Part shown: positions 1 through 9,126 of the stretch, one piece after another | Layout of the letters: each line of letters begins with the position of its first letter | Position numbering within the stretch: the first letter of the stretch is position 1 | Source of the DNA: Chara braunii | Taxonomy: Eukaryota; Streptophyta; Charophyceae; Charales; Characeae | Assembly: GCA_003427395.1 (NCBI GenBank) | Contig: BFEA01000034.1 | Location: 658,896 to 693,288 of the forward strand | DNA length: 34,393 nt | Reading direction: 5' to 3' | Notes under the pieces: generated by a model | Seen by the model: the letters and a program-made list of their open reading frames with translations, nothing else | Databases searched by the model: none | What the model was told of the DNA's origin: nothing | Translations under genes and position numbers: made by a program

Positions 1-306
1 TTGCTGCAGCAAGATGATGGTGACCGCTTACGTCTGCTCGAGTACTAAACGCATGCCCAGTCACAAGGTAGCTACCTCCACCTACATGAGAGAACCCTAT
101 GCCTTGGGAGAGGCACTAGATCATTGGAAACACTACCTCTTGGGTCGTCGTTTCATAGTGTTCAAACCATGAAACTTCGAAATGGATCAAGCCTAATCCA
201 TCAACTACATTGACCCGCTAGCTGCATGAAATTGATGTGAATGATTTTAAATTCAACCACAAGAAAGATTGTTACAATCGCATAGCAGATCCTCGATCTC
301 GCCACC
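1..306 (+). pseudogene. Ty3/gypsy RNase H domain remnant, 5' truncated by window edge
   Basis: In frame-shifted pieces the plus strand translates to the late part of a Ty3/gypsy RNase H. HWKHYLLGRRF (about 120-155) matches the segment before the catalytic core end, and DFKFNHKKD followed by RIADPRSRH (about 240-295) corresponds to the usual ending of the type DYKGKDNVADALSR. In a live element this domain removes the RNA strand during reverse transcription. Several stops and frame changes show it is dead. It leads directly into the integrase remnant on the same strand, so both belong to one old element whose 5' part lies outside the window. Confidence 0.7.
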
Positions 307-331
307 CTGAGTACATGACTTCCCTGAGTAT

Positions 332-1295
332 ATGACTTGCCTTGTGAGCTCCTGCGACCTCCGAAAGAAACTGAAGGAAGAACTAGTTGAGCAAACTGCG
401 AAGGATACAAAACTCGGTCCCATCCTTGAGCAGATCAAAGCTGACCCAAGCAATCAACCTGACTTCCACAAGTGTGAAGGTTTGCGCTTCGAATACTACA
501 GAAAGTATGACCGATTGTGTGTACCCAACCATGAGCCTATCCATAGTCACTTCTTCGACTTGGCTGATCAACGGAGTGGACACATCGGTTTTGAAAAAAC
601 ATACGGAAGCCTATTACAAAAGTTTCTATGACCTGGGATGAAAGGAATGGCCCGAGCGTTTGTGGCTGAGTATCAAGTTTGTCAACACATCAAACCATCT
701 CGGCAAAGGCCCTTTGGGCTTCTGCATCCTCTTCCTATCCGTGATGGCTCTGGCGAGTCAGTCTCCATTGACTTCACGGATATGGGAAATAAGAGCAGGA
801 ACGGATATTTGCAAATGATGGTGTTCGTTGACCGCTTTTCAACAATTTTGAATTTGATTTCAATGCCACCTCACGACCCAACTAACCTTGTGATCGAGGA
901 ATTCAACAAGAGGTACATTTTGCAGTATGGCCCCCCAAAGACTCTTGTGCGTGACTGGGACACTAGGTTCAAACTCAAGCTGACGTCTGGTCGACATACC
1001 AAATCTATAACGTCAAAGTCAAGATGGTGTCTCCTCGACATCCCAAGCCAATGGATTGGTTGAGGAGATCAACCAGACCGTGATCCAACTTCTCCGCGCT
1101 CTTATAGTGCCTGATCAGAGCTCTTGGCTCGCGTGGCAGATTCGCAATCCCCTATACTATCTGTTTCCTGATCCGACACCTGGTTTAAGACCTGGCCAGC
1201 CTGGCTATAGTGCTAAGTTTCATCGCTTGCTCGACGTTGCTGTTGCAGCTATGGAGAGGTGTCGCAGTGCCATGATTAAACATGCTAACAAGTAG
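332..1295 (+). pseudogene. Ty3/gypsy integrase remnant (zinc-binding and catalytic core)
   Basis: Three successive reading frames (332-631, 638-1063, 1056-1295) together give a Ty3/gypsy integrase. The HHCC zinc-binding region is visible as GHIGFEKTY followed by EYQVCQHIK, where the first cysteine of the usual CxxC is a tyrosine. The DDE core shows the first Asp in VSIDFTDM, the second in VRDWDTRF and the Glu in GLVEEINQ, so all three catalytic residues survive although they lie in different frames. Integrase joins the cDNA to host chromosomes. The stop near 629 and the frameshift near 1040 make this copy non-functional. The assignment rests on motif order and is firm. Confidence 0.85.
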
Positions 1296-1413
1296 CGCCA
1301 ACCTGAACCTTTCATATTGGGAAGTTACGTCTAGGTCAAAATGTCCGAGTTTTCTGAAGGAGGTGTCGCTAAAGCTTCCTCAATATTACGGTCCGTGGAA
1401 GGTGCTGAAGTAG

Positions 1414-1728
1414 GTGGGGGATGATTCATTCAGTCCTCTTACGATCGTCGTGCCTTGTCATCTCTGCACGTACCCGATCTCTCACGCATCGAAGTTGTTT
1501 CGGTGGTATCGGTCACCAGATACTCTTATAAATCGAGAATCAATGATCCCTCATGCAATCAATGGCAGTCACGAGATTGATAGAATTGTCGAGCATAGTG
1601 GAAAGGGGAAGAACAGGCAATACATGGTCCATTTTCTATATCACCCATTAGATATTTTTTTTTTGGATTTCTAGAAAATATTTGCTGCAGACTGCACCAC
1701 GAGTCGTCAAAATATACGAACGACTGAT
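1414..1728 (+). pseudogene. Integrase C-terminal chromodomain remnant
   Basis: The frame 1414-1674 contains HEIDRIVEHSGKGKNRQY followed by MVHFLYHPLD, the aromatic-rich start of a chromodomain. The sequence then hits a run of T at 1651-1662 and changes frame. In the next frame the tail reads LLQTAPRVVKIYERL, which matches the end of the chromodomain in the minus-strand element of this window (LLRTAPQVIAGYE). Chromodomains at the integrase C-terminus define chromoviruses and help direct insertion to certain chromatin. The poly-T frameshift disables this copy. It ends about 70 bp before the polypurine tract, the expected layout. Confidence 0.7.
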
Positions 1729-1800
1729 TGCCATCTGCGTATACGACGCATTGTGCAGGGAGTCCGAGTGATTTTCTCGCTCGAAGGGACCTCGCTCTTG

Positions 1801-1813
1801 GGGGGGGGGGTAG
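1801..1813 (+). promoter_or_regulatory. Polypurine tract before the 3' LTR
   Basis: A run of at least ten G immediately precedes the LTR start TGTAATGACCC. Its position between the end of integrase and the LTR is that of the polypurine tract that primes plus-strand DNA synthesis in LTR retrotransposons. Confidence 0.6.
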
Positions 1814-2590
1814 TGTAATGACCCGCAAAAACACAGACTGAGAACACTGCTGATTTCTGAGATCTGCTGCTGGAATGGACGCCTTGCTGAGATTCCCGCA
1901 TTCTGCTGAGTTTTCTAAGTTTGTGTGTGTGTGCGTGCTTGATGGTCTGCGAGCTTGTCTGAGTGACGGTCGGCCTGAGCGTGCGTGTGACCCGCAAGAG
2001 TACTTGCTTGTTAGGGAGGCCCGTAGGGCCGGTACTTACCTGTGGCCGTGAGATTGAGGGTTGCAGCGGGGGAAAACACTCGAGTGGTGAGGAAAGAGGC
2101 CCGCAAAGCGATCTGGAAGGCCCCAGTTGGGGTTGCGCCACACAAAGAAGGCTTCAAGGCGGGGTCAGGCATGGCAGCCTGAACAGCAGCGATCATAGCT
2201 GCTTTGTGTTGTCCTCTGCACAGCAGAGCGAGGCCCTAGTAGTCAGCCATAGCCTTGACCTACATGAAGAGGAAGGAGGAGAGCCATGGCGGACCTCATG
2301 TTGTGCCTGCAGTAGAAGAGGGATTCGGACATTGATTCCGGTTCGGCCACTCAACATTATAATTGTTATTCATTGTTTGAATAAGAGGGGAGGAGAAAAG
2401 GAGGAGAAGAGTGGTTGGCAAGAAGGGAATTATTATTAGTCGTTACTCGTGTACATCTTCTTCTTCTTCTTTCATTCATTTCCTTCTTCTTTCCCTCTCT
2501 CCCCTCTCAAGTTCATGCATTTCTTTTTGCAATTGGATGGCATTGCACTTTCTCATGAATGTGACTTCAAAATTGGCCAGGATCGTAACA
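1814..2590 (+). mobile_element. Ty3/gypsy LTR, about 777 bp
   Basis: The LTR begins TGTAATGACCCGC directly after the polypurine tract and ends GGATCGTAACA at 2590, giving TG...CA ends. It contains GT-rich stretches (about 1921-1940) and a pyrimidine-rich 3' part (about 2456-2510). On its 5' side it closes the plus-strand integrase element as a 3' LTR. On its 3' side a PBS-like sequence follows, so it may also serve as the 5' LTR of the element whose RT fragment begins at 2985. No second copy is in the window, so the ends rest on TG/CA and flanking signals. Confidence 0.65.
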
Positions 2591-2603
2591 TTAGTCGCAG
2601 AGC
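2591..2603 (+). promoter_or_regulatory. Possible primer-binding site (initiator tRNA-Met type)
   Basis: Directly after the LTR end the sequence TTAGTCGCAGAGC resembles TGGTATCAGAGC, the usual complement of plant initiator tRNA-Met 3' ends, matching 9 of 12 positions by eye. The position is right; the mismatches make it a degraded or uncertain site. Confidence 0.35.
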
Positions 2604-2984
2604 GGATTCTACTTGCTGGCGAGAATAGACTTTGCCGCCATAACCCTAACCTAAGTGGTTAGGGCTAATCACTTAGGGTTGCGGCAGGAAGTCAAGGTTA
2701 AGAGGTGAAACGAAAGCTACTCTCACCTCGCAAGGTAGTTTAGGGCCAACAATAGACTCAGCCAGATTGCTAGAGAGTTTTCTAAGTCTGTGTGTGTGTG
2801 TGCGTGCTTGATGTGTGTGGTGGCCAGGGTATATAATTCATGTGTTCCCGCACAGAGGCACGAGTGCCCAAGGGATACAATTCAGTGTGATGAGCAAGTC
2901 TGGCATTCAATCGGCAGTCATACTGCTGGTCAGCCACGAGGGAGAGTTAGGCGGACCTCAGGGTTGAAGATGATCACTCTTTAG
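2604..2984. other. Spacer with a near-perfect palindrome and an LTR-like fragment
   Basis: No coding region is recognised. Bases 2651-2676 form a hairpin with 12-base arms (11 pairs, one mismatch) and a two-base loop, next to telomere-like CCCTAA/TTAGGG units. Bases about 2776-2815 (GAGTTTTCTAAGTCTGTGTG and on) closely match LTR bases about 1912-1946, so a second LTR fragment or a local duplication lies here. If the LTR at 1814 is a 5' LTR, gag and protease have been lost from this interval. Confidence 0.5.
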
Positions 2985-3076
2985 TCTCTTTTTCACAACC
3001 ATACGAAAGTGCTTGCAAAGACACATGGTCTTCCACAACACATCTTCAAACACACGACTGAAATCTTACTGGACAG
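2985..3076 (+). pseudogene. Ty3/gypsy RT N-terminal part, first piece (split by hAT insertion)
   Basis: After a TAG at 2982-2984 the frame reads open to 3076 with LAKTHGLPQHIFKHT and EILLDS, the pattern seen just upstream of the RT core in Ty3/gypsy pol (D-L-P...H-x-I-x-L). The codon phase continues exactly at 13932-13940 if the hAT and one copy of its 8-bp duplication are removed, giving EILLDSQPPPGCVYRKG across the join. That continuity identifies the piece and proves the insertion. Confidence 0.75.
3069..3076. repeat. Target-site duplication, left copy (CTGGACAG)
   Basis: CTGGACAG abuts the left end of the hAT-like element and is repeated exactly at 13932-13939. Eight-base duplications are characteristic of hAT transposition. 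Confidence 0.9.
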
Positions 3077-3175
3077 CAGTTTTGCATACCCCGCCTGCCG
3101 CCCTTGAGTGGTCGGCACCTACCGCTTGAGGGTCATCGGCACCCCACAAAAAAAAACAAAAAAAACAAAAAAACA

Positions 3176-3293
3176 ATATCACCATTATGAGCGCTGCGTT
3201 TGACCAAATTCCGCAGGAACTTGCTCCAGAAACAACAAAATAACTCCAGAGTGGTGCCCGTAAGGCCAGGATTTCCCAGCCATTTTTCACGGG
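3176..3293. other. 118-bp segment of unclear origin between hAT and 3' LTR
   Basis: This stretch lies between the hAT A-rich tract and the LTR end. It has no counterpart in the other hAT copy or beside the 5' LTR. It may be filler from repair, extra hAT sequence, or the remains of another insertion. Its presence explains why no 5-bp target duplication is seen around the nested retroelement. Confidence 0.4.
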
Positions 3294-4254
3294 TGCAAGG
3301 AAAATGAGCAACAGCGAGATGACAATAACCAGAATGCACAATCACATTGAAAGCCAAATAGTATCTCAGTGTCCAAAAAGCAGCATTGCACCAATATAAC
3401 ACCAATGGAGAAGTTGTAACACTGAAAACCAATGTCAATGAGAGCTTTCTCTCGCCACCACCAACAAAAGAGTCCAATCCCTTCTCCCTATTTGGCGCTC
3501 GGCGCCCAGCCTACTTCCTACACAGCTACTGTCTGCCTACTAATTGACAATGCAACTGTTGACGTCAATGGCCAACCAAGTACTTGAAGATGTCGCCCGA
3601 TGCAGACCTTCGCCAATACAAGGTATGTGCCCTCACATCCTCCTCCTCCTCCTCTCTCTCCCCTGACTTACTACACCCCTGCGCCTCCCTGTAGTCCAAG
3701 CCCATCCAGCTATGGAGGTTGCTCTATGGCGCTGCCCTCAACGGCGTCGTACTTCATGCACGACCGCACGCGCTTGCACCTTGCCCTTAGCGCCAGCAGC
3801 AGCCCACGAGCGTCCACTACAGCAGCGCTGCCGCTAGCATGCAAGTGCCTGAATGAGGACCAGGCACCGATCTCTTTCCTATATGGAAAGAGCCTGCCTC
3901 CCTCGACGGCTTGGCTGGCCTGGGCCTCTGCCCAGAATCTTCCGATAGGCCCCAAGAGGCTGTGCCTCTATTGCAGCTACTGGGCCTCGCTCGGTTGGGC
4001 CTCCCAACTGTCGATGTACGAGGCTGCGATTCTTGCCCAGGGCCTGCATTTCAGGAAAGGCTTGGAAGGTTGTGGAATGTCTTCGCTGCTCGGCCTGTGT
4101 TTCCCTCGACCAACTGACGCGTCACAACTGCCTGAACCCCGATACGAATTTGACAGCAGAGAGCCTCTCGAGATTTGTTTGGCCCGCCTTCACTTAGGGC
4201 GAGCACTTCTGTAACAGGGCCCCCTTAGGCCTGCTGAGGACCCAGTTCCTCACA
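3294..4254 (-). repeat. 3' LTR of the nested element (961 bp)
   Basis: On the minus strand it begins TGTGAGGAACTGGGTCC after the polypurine tract and ends CATTTTCCTTGCA, so it has TG...CA ends. It is homologous over its length to 12591-13582. A (TCC)n run and a 21-bp perfect palindrome at 3872-3892 are shared by both LTRs. Long open frames inside it are not conserved between the two copies. Confidence 0.85.
3872..3892. promoter_or_regulatory. Palindrome with CC(W)5GG centre, conserved in both LTRs
   Basis: Arms CTCTTTCC and GGAAAGAG flank TATAT, giving CCTATATGG at the centre, one base shorter than a canonical CArG box. The same 21 bases occur at 13201-13221 in the other LTR. A protein-binding role is only inferred. 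Confidence 0.35.
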
Positions 4255-4255
4255 T

Positions 4256-4267
4256 TCCCTCCTTAAC
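4256..4267 (-). promoter_or_regulatory. Polypurine tract of the nested element
   Basis: On the minus strand TTAAGGAGGGAA lies directly before the LTR start TGTGAGG. Position and purine content fit the plus-strand primer site. Confidence 0.65.
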
Positions 4268-4291
4268 TTCGGCAGTCCTCTGAGAAGTCTG

Positions 4292-4771
4292 CTAATCTGC
4301 AGGCATCTTCCCCTTAAGTTCTCCTTCATAGCCTGCAATAACTTGAGGTGCTGTTCTCAGGAGTTCTCTTGTAAACCACCAATCTTTGCTGGGATCTAGA
4401 TCATTTCTGAATCTAACACGATATTGCATTCTCGGCTTAGGAGGGCAGCCTCTGCCAGGCAGTTTAGGCACTGGCATCCTTCGATGCTCCACGATTCCGT
4501 CGATGTCGAAGTGACCATCTATGGTTGGGGGCGGCATTGACCGTCTGGAGGGAAACTGTGCAGTCTCTGCGAAATGTGCCAGCTTTGAGATGTGAAAAAT
4601 TTGATGTGTGCGGAGGTGAGGTGGGATGTGTATCACATACGAGGGTCCGTCCATCTTATCCCCTACTATGTCTTGGATCTCCCAAGGACCGAAATACTGT
4701 GGCATTAGTTTTCTAGAGATTCTCGTTTCCTGTCTCAGTTCAGATGACTTTACCCATATTCTATCCCCTAC
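4292..4771 (-). pseudogene. Integrase C-terminal region with chromodomain
   Basis: The minus-strand frame continues the integrase after an in-frame TAG at 4772-4774. VGDRIWVKSSEL is the usual post-core VGDxVWL motif, LMPQYFGPWEI and YVIHIPPHLRTHQIFHIS are the GPF/Y-like module, and DIDGIVEHR with MQYRVRFRND, WWFTRELLRTAPQVIAGYE is a chromodomain. The frame then runs to a stop at 4292. The module helps integration and may read chromatin marks. Apart from the upstream stop this domain is well preserved. Confidence 0.85.
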
Positions 4772-5614
4772 CTAAAAGTTAAAAGGTCGTTTGTGTTTGT
4801 TCTCAGATGCAATCATAGCATCTTGAGATTTCCTGATGTGTTCAACGGCCTGCTGCAGAATCTGTTCATATTTAACAGCGAATTTTATGCTGCCAGGTGC
4901 TGCATTTGACTGGTTCTCAAGCAGTAGGAAATCAAGGGCGGATCGGGGCTTCCAACCAAGATCGAGTTGGTTGGGAGTCATGCCAGTCATGCTATGTACA
5001 GCGTTGTTGTACAGGCTGGCGACGAGAGGTAGTTTCTCGTCCCAATCATCCTGGCTTGGCTTGATGTAATGCCTTAGCAGGTGCTGCACTACTCGGTTCA
5101 TTTGTTCCACCTGTCCATTTGACTCGGGTGATTCCCTGATGTCATTTGCAATCGGGTGCCCATTTGTTGGGCCACGTTTTGCCACAGTTCGCTACGATGG
5201 ACTTGGGAAAAGCAAAGTCCCGCACCCAGTTACCCATAAACATGTTGATGACATGCTCAGTTTTTGGCGACTTTTTGTTCTCTCTGGCATGGCAATTAGT
5301 CGGGCATACTTGGAAAACCAGTCAACTACAATGAAGATGTGTCATTTTCCATCATTGCTGGTCACCAGGGTAACCATAAAATCCATGGACACACTTTGAC
5401 CGGGACCTTCAGGAATCGGCAAGGGGTTGATGAGCCAGAGCGGAGCCGGAGTCCTAGGTTGGTCCTGTTGGCAAACCTGGCAAGTTTCCACATACTTCTT
5501 TGCATCTTGCATCATAGAAGGCCACCAGAATTTTTGCACTAAGTTAGCTGATGTTTTCCTATAACCAAAATGACCAGTTGCATCATGACATTCTCCTAGA
5601 AACAAACTACGCAA
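4772..5614 (-). pseudogene. Integrase zinc-binding domain and catalytic core, broken
   Basis: HDATGHFGYRKT and CQVCQQ (5614-5460) form the HHCC domain. SMDFMVTLV carries the first catalytic Asp. A TGA at 5342-5344 interrupts GK*HIFIVVDWFSKYARLI, where a CGA arginine codon would restore the frame, and a frameshift follows near 5280. The region expected to hold the second Asp reads SIVANCGKTW instead of the usual S-D-R-G pattern, so that residue appears lost. SPESNGQVEQMNR supplies the Glu, and MTPNQLDLGWKPRSALDFLL follows as usual. The enzyme cannot be active. Confidence 0.85.
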
Positions 5615-5782
5615 AGACTTGCTATCTGGGACAACCTTTTATCCTTTGCCTTCTCAAGAAACAAGCCATCTACCATCGTGAATTCGTTACAAGTTCATTT
5701 ATCCTTCTCTTGAAATCTACGAATGATCTCAAACATAATTGGATCTTGCTGATAGGCCTCCACCAAAGATCGAGTTAGATCG

Positions 5783-6408
5783 TTAGATATGCCAAAATTC
5801 AATGACTAGCGCGCGCAGATAATCTGCCCGACGTGATAGTGCATCAGCCTTGTTATACTCTCCCTTTATTGGATCAAGTTGATAGTCATACATGTCTATC
5901 ACTTGAATCCGTCGCTCGAGTGCGTCATAGAGAACGGGTTGTGTCTTGATCCAGCGCAAAGTCTCATGGTCAGACCTCAAGTATAAGAATCTGCCTAGGA
6001 GATAATGTTTCCAGTGGACCAACGCTCTATAGAGGACATAAAGCTCCCGCTCATACATGGACTTTGCTATCTTTTGCGATGGCATTTTTTGGCTCATGTA
6101 CTCAATGCCTCAACCATATGTGCAAGGGCCGCGCCTATGCCATATTGGCTGGCGTCTGTGGTCACTACAAATGGCTTCTCAAGGTCGGGAAGTTTGAGAA
6201 CTTCATAGAGTGTTAGAGCATACTTCAATTTCTTGAAGCTCGCTTCACACTCTTCAGTCCAGTCCCAAGGGGTGTCAAGGCGAGTTAGGTCAGTTACTGG
6301 GGAAGCTATAGTACTATAGTTCAAAACATACGGTAATAGCCCGTCATCCCCAAAAATGACCGGACCGTAGTAACAGTCCGAGGTCTGGGTCAGTGGCCAC
6401 GTTAGCAT
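5783..6408 (-). pseudogene. RNase H domain of the nested element
   Basis: Two overlapping frames (6408-6094 and 6097-5783) give a Ty3/gypsy RNase H. WDWTEECEASFKKLK and KPFVVTTDASQYGIGAAL hold the first catalytic Asp. YERELYVLYRALVHWKHYL has the Glu-bearing helix, FLYLRSDHETLRWI has the second Asp, and KGEYNKADALSRR closes the domain. A frameshift near 6095 separates the two halves. The 170 bp downstream to integrase carry no further recognised domain. Confidence 0.85.
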
Positions 6409-7063
6409 CGTCCGACCTCAACCCATCCGCGGAGATTTCATAACCCAAGTACAAGTTTACCCTATATTGATGCTGTCTTATGAGACCTAGCACTATTTTC
6501 AAGTGCTCAGCCTGCTCCTCTACAGTCTTACTAAAGATAAGTATGTCGACGAGGTACACGACGATAAAGTTGTCTAAGTAATCATAAAAAATCCTATTCA
6601 TTTCGTGCTGGAATGTTCTAGGGGCATTGCATAGGCCAAAGGGCATCACCACAAACTCATACAGAATGTACCTGGTCTGAAAGGCAATTTTGTGTTCGTC
6701 CTCTGATCTCATAGCAATTTGATGGTATCGAGACTTCAGACCTATCTTTGTGAAGTACCAGCATCCCTGCACTCTATCCAGTAGGTTGTCAATGCGGGGT
6801 AAGCGCTCCACATTCTTTACGGTGATGGCATCGAGGCCCCTCTAATCAATGCACATCCTTAGGGTACCTCCCTTCTTAGGAACAAATAATACTGGCACAT
6901 CGTAAGGCGAGGTACTAGGCCAAATCCATCCCTTCTCTGTGAGCTCTTGGAGCTGGCGGCGGAGCTCATCCAACTCCGCAGGAGACATCCTATAGATCCC
7001 TCCTCTAGGCACCTTACTACTTGGGACAACCTCTATAGCATGGACCACCTCCATTTCCAACAC
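6344..7063 (-). pseudogene. Reverse transcriptase of the nested element, catalytic Asp lost
   Basis: SPYDVPVLFVPKKGG and LRMCID (6900-6845) begin the RT; the next codon is TAG at 6842-6844 where Ty3/gypsy RTs have Tyr. The frame continues RGLDAITVKNVERLPRIDNL, YFTKIGLKSRYHQI, IAFQTRYILYEFVVMPFGLC and AFQHEM-like text. The catalytic box reads YLVDILIFSK in place of YLDDILIFS, so the first of the two paired Asp residues is Val. About ten residues are missing just before YLGYEISADGL. These changes rule out polymerase activity. Confidence 0.9.
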
Positions 7064-7144
7064 GCCTATGGGCTCCTCAAAAAGGTCGAAATACTGAGCG
7101 ACGATGGATTCTATCTCTGGGATGATTTTACGGTCTCCCCTTTC

Positions 7145-7629
7145 TCAGAGACAGACTAGATACATTCCTTCCTCGCAACTCTGCTTATAGTAGTTATAGA
7201 TGGCAGATGCACACATGCACCCGTAGTTTTCCACTAGACTGCTAGCTTTGAACTTCTGCAGTCTAACGGTTCTACCGTTGGGCAACTTGTAGATCAATAC
7301 ATTTATATCCCAATCAAACTGAGGTTGAGCGACCTCGAGGTAGTACATACCTAGCAGCATGTCAAACGGCAATTTGTCGATGACAACGAATGAGATTTTA
7401 TGGCTCACTTCCCCTCCTCCATAGGAAAAGGTGCAAACTAGTCCTTCACATAGTCTTGGACAACCATGCGGCGCTTGTTAGCTAGCGTCGATGCTACAAA
7501 TCTGCTAAGCCGTTGCACTTGGTCCCCTAAGCGCAACCCATCCACACAAGCACGACTGCTGAAGTTTCGTGTAGAGCCTATGTCTGCAAAGGCACCCACT
7601 TTGCGGCCACCTACATCAACCTCTACCAC
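7145..7629 (-). pseudogene. Aspartic protease region of the nested element
   Basis: VEVDVGGRKVGAFADIGSTRNF (7629-7560) corresponds to the retropepsin start, with D-I-G-S-T in place of the usual D-S/T-G-A/S. After a break the frame 7408-7145 reads SFVVIDKLPFDMLLGMYYL, the second half with the conserved DMLLGM(W)YL type segment. The protease would cut the gag-pol polyprotein. The active-site change and the frame break near 7430 indicate loss of function. Confidence 0.7.
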
Positions 7630-7856
7630 AAAATGTTCACCCCTAGGACCTTATCATCGCCCAAGAGCCTCCGAGGTCCTTCCCTGACCGCTCAGTTTGT
7701 AACTCTTCTAGGTAATCATACACATCTCTCGAACAGAGCATCGGTGAGTCTGAACGTGTGTCTGCGGGGCGATGGATGGGTCACTAACCTTGGCCAACGC
7801 CTGAAGTGGGGAAGGGAACGTTATCACTTCAGCACGAGTAAGAGCGGCTAACACTC

Positions 7857-8460
7857 CTACTGGCCCAAGGTATTTCCCTGCGAAGTGCTCATAGAAGAAC
7901 TGCCAGGGTTTGAAGATAAGCCCACCACTGTTGGAAAGGCTACCTTCGTTGCGGCTTGCTTGCCTCGGCAAGTTCTAGACGTGTGGCCATAATTTCCACA
8001 GTTCATACACGTGCCCCTAGCAACTCGGTCTCTCCACACCTCCTAATCTAAACCGAGTTTTACCCATGCGGGTGTTCCTTGGTCGCCCTCACCCATGGAC
8101 CGGCCTACCTTTTGCGTCCCGGTCCCCCTAGCTTTTTCTTTGATAGGCGCCACGACTCCCCCATCCGAAGTCTCATTGGCCCCATACTGCTCTGGCGCTT
8201 CCCCATGGTATGGGAAGTCGTCAATGTCAGTTGCCTGACCATCATGGTCAACAAACACGAGTTGACCTTTCTTCGTCCAATCTTGGGGAAGTCTCTTCTT
8301 CCTACCATCTGCCTGACTCTAAAAAGCGGACCCAAGCTTAGCCTCTATGTCTAAGGCTTTCTTGTTGAATGATTCAAAGTTATGTTGGTCAATATAGGCC
8401 TCGTCCACCAGCTTAATTTTGACATCTTTGGGCAAACATCTCAAATAATCTGTGAGTACT
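7857..8460 (-). pseudogene. gag 3' part: capsid C-terminus and CCHC zinc knuckle
   Basis: Reading from 8459 downwards the frame gives VLTDYLRCLPKDVKIKLVDE and FESFNKKALDIEAKLG, a capsid C-terminal pattern, then a stop near 8320. After frame changes CMNCGNYGHTSRTC (about 8010-7965) is a CX2CX4HX4C knuckle of nucleocapsid type, which binds RNA. Gag forms the particle that packages the element RNA. The 5' part of this gag continues above the insertion at 8461-8907. Confidence 0.75.
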
Positions 8461-8907
8461 TGACAATGGTGTAAGGTGATTCAACCATCGACGTCAAATA
8501 ACAAATTTATTTTTGTTATGTGTTATTTTATAAATTTCTGTTAGTTTACGGAGAGCACGACTTTGAAATAACAATTTTGCATTTTGACTATAACCATTTT
8601 TTTCAGAAGGTACCGAAGGTGATATTTCTTGCAATGGACTAGCCTTCAATAGAAAATATTCTTCTTGAATTTCGCTATGTCGAATAAAGAATCTCGCATT
8701 CTTGTTGAATGTTTTGAGTGAACCATCACCCAGAAGAGATCCTAAAATAATTGCTTGTTTTTACTCTTATATGTGGTATTCATGCTCGTTCCATTCTTGG
8801 ATTGAGATCTACAGACCCTTGAAAAACTAGTTTCTTATTACCTTTAATTCGTTTTTGTACTTCATATCAAACTGAGGACGAAGCTATGACTTTGTTCACG
8901 GGATATC
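8461..8907 (-). other. Organelle-derived insert with LAGLIDADG homing endonuclease fragment
   Basis: An AT-rich block interrupts gag. Codons 8760-8461 translate to an N-terminal half of a LAGLIDADG_2-type homing endonuclease: QAIILGSLLGDGSLK holds the first LAGLIDADG motif, then ARFFIRHSEIQEEYFLLKAS, LLFQSRALRKLTEIYKI and RRWLNHLTPLS. The protein stops at the junction, before the second motif (usually W-x-D-D-G). One TGA replaces an expected Arg codon before RRW. Such genes live in group I introns of algal and fungal organelles, so this is most likely organelle DNA captured in the nucleus. The upstream 145 bp (8763-8907) show no identifiable product. Confidence 0.8.
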
Positions 8908-9126
8908 TACTCTTGTGGGTCATAGCACACACCAGGCACATCAATCAAACGTTCTACGGCGTTTGTGACCTCGCGTACAGTCTGATACCTTTTGGAACAC
9001 AAATTGTTGATCGTGTCAGTGGCCTTCTAAGCCCTTTGAGGGTCATGCCACCTATTGTACACAGTCCGTACGAAGTCTTCCATCGTAATTCTGACCATAG
9101 CCCTGTTGCTGTACTAACCCATTTAA
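8908..9126 (-). pseudogene. gag middle part between the two insertions
   Basis: The minus strand from 9122 reads LNGLVQQQGYGQNYD, then one frame over MEDFVRTVYNRWHDPQRA, a TAG where Gln is expected, and KATDTINNLCSKRYQTVREV, NAVERLIDVPGVCYDPQE. It connects on one side to AARWL at 10231 and on the other to VLTDYLRC at 8459, so removing both insertions restores a continuous capsid region apart from one frameshift and one stop. Confidence 0.75.

Noticed and set aside
2635-2680. Interstitial telomere array
   Set aside because: Only two or three CCCTAA/TTAGGG-like units occur, and they are part of a hairpin.
3600-4214. Possible gene of 204 residues
   Set aside because: It lies inside an LTR, and the matching frame in the other LTR differs in start and end; no domain is seen.
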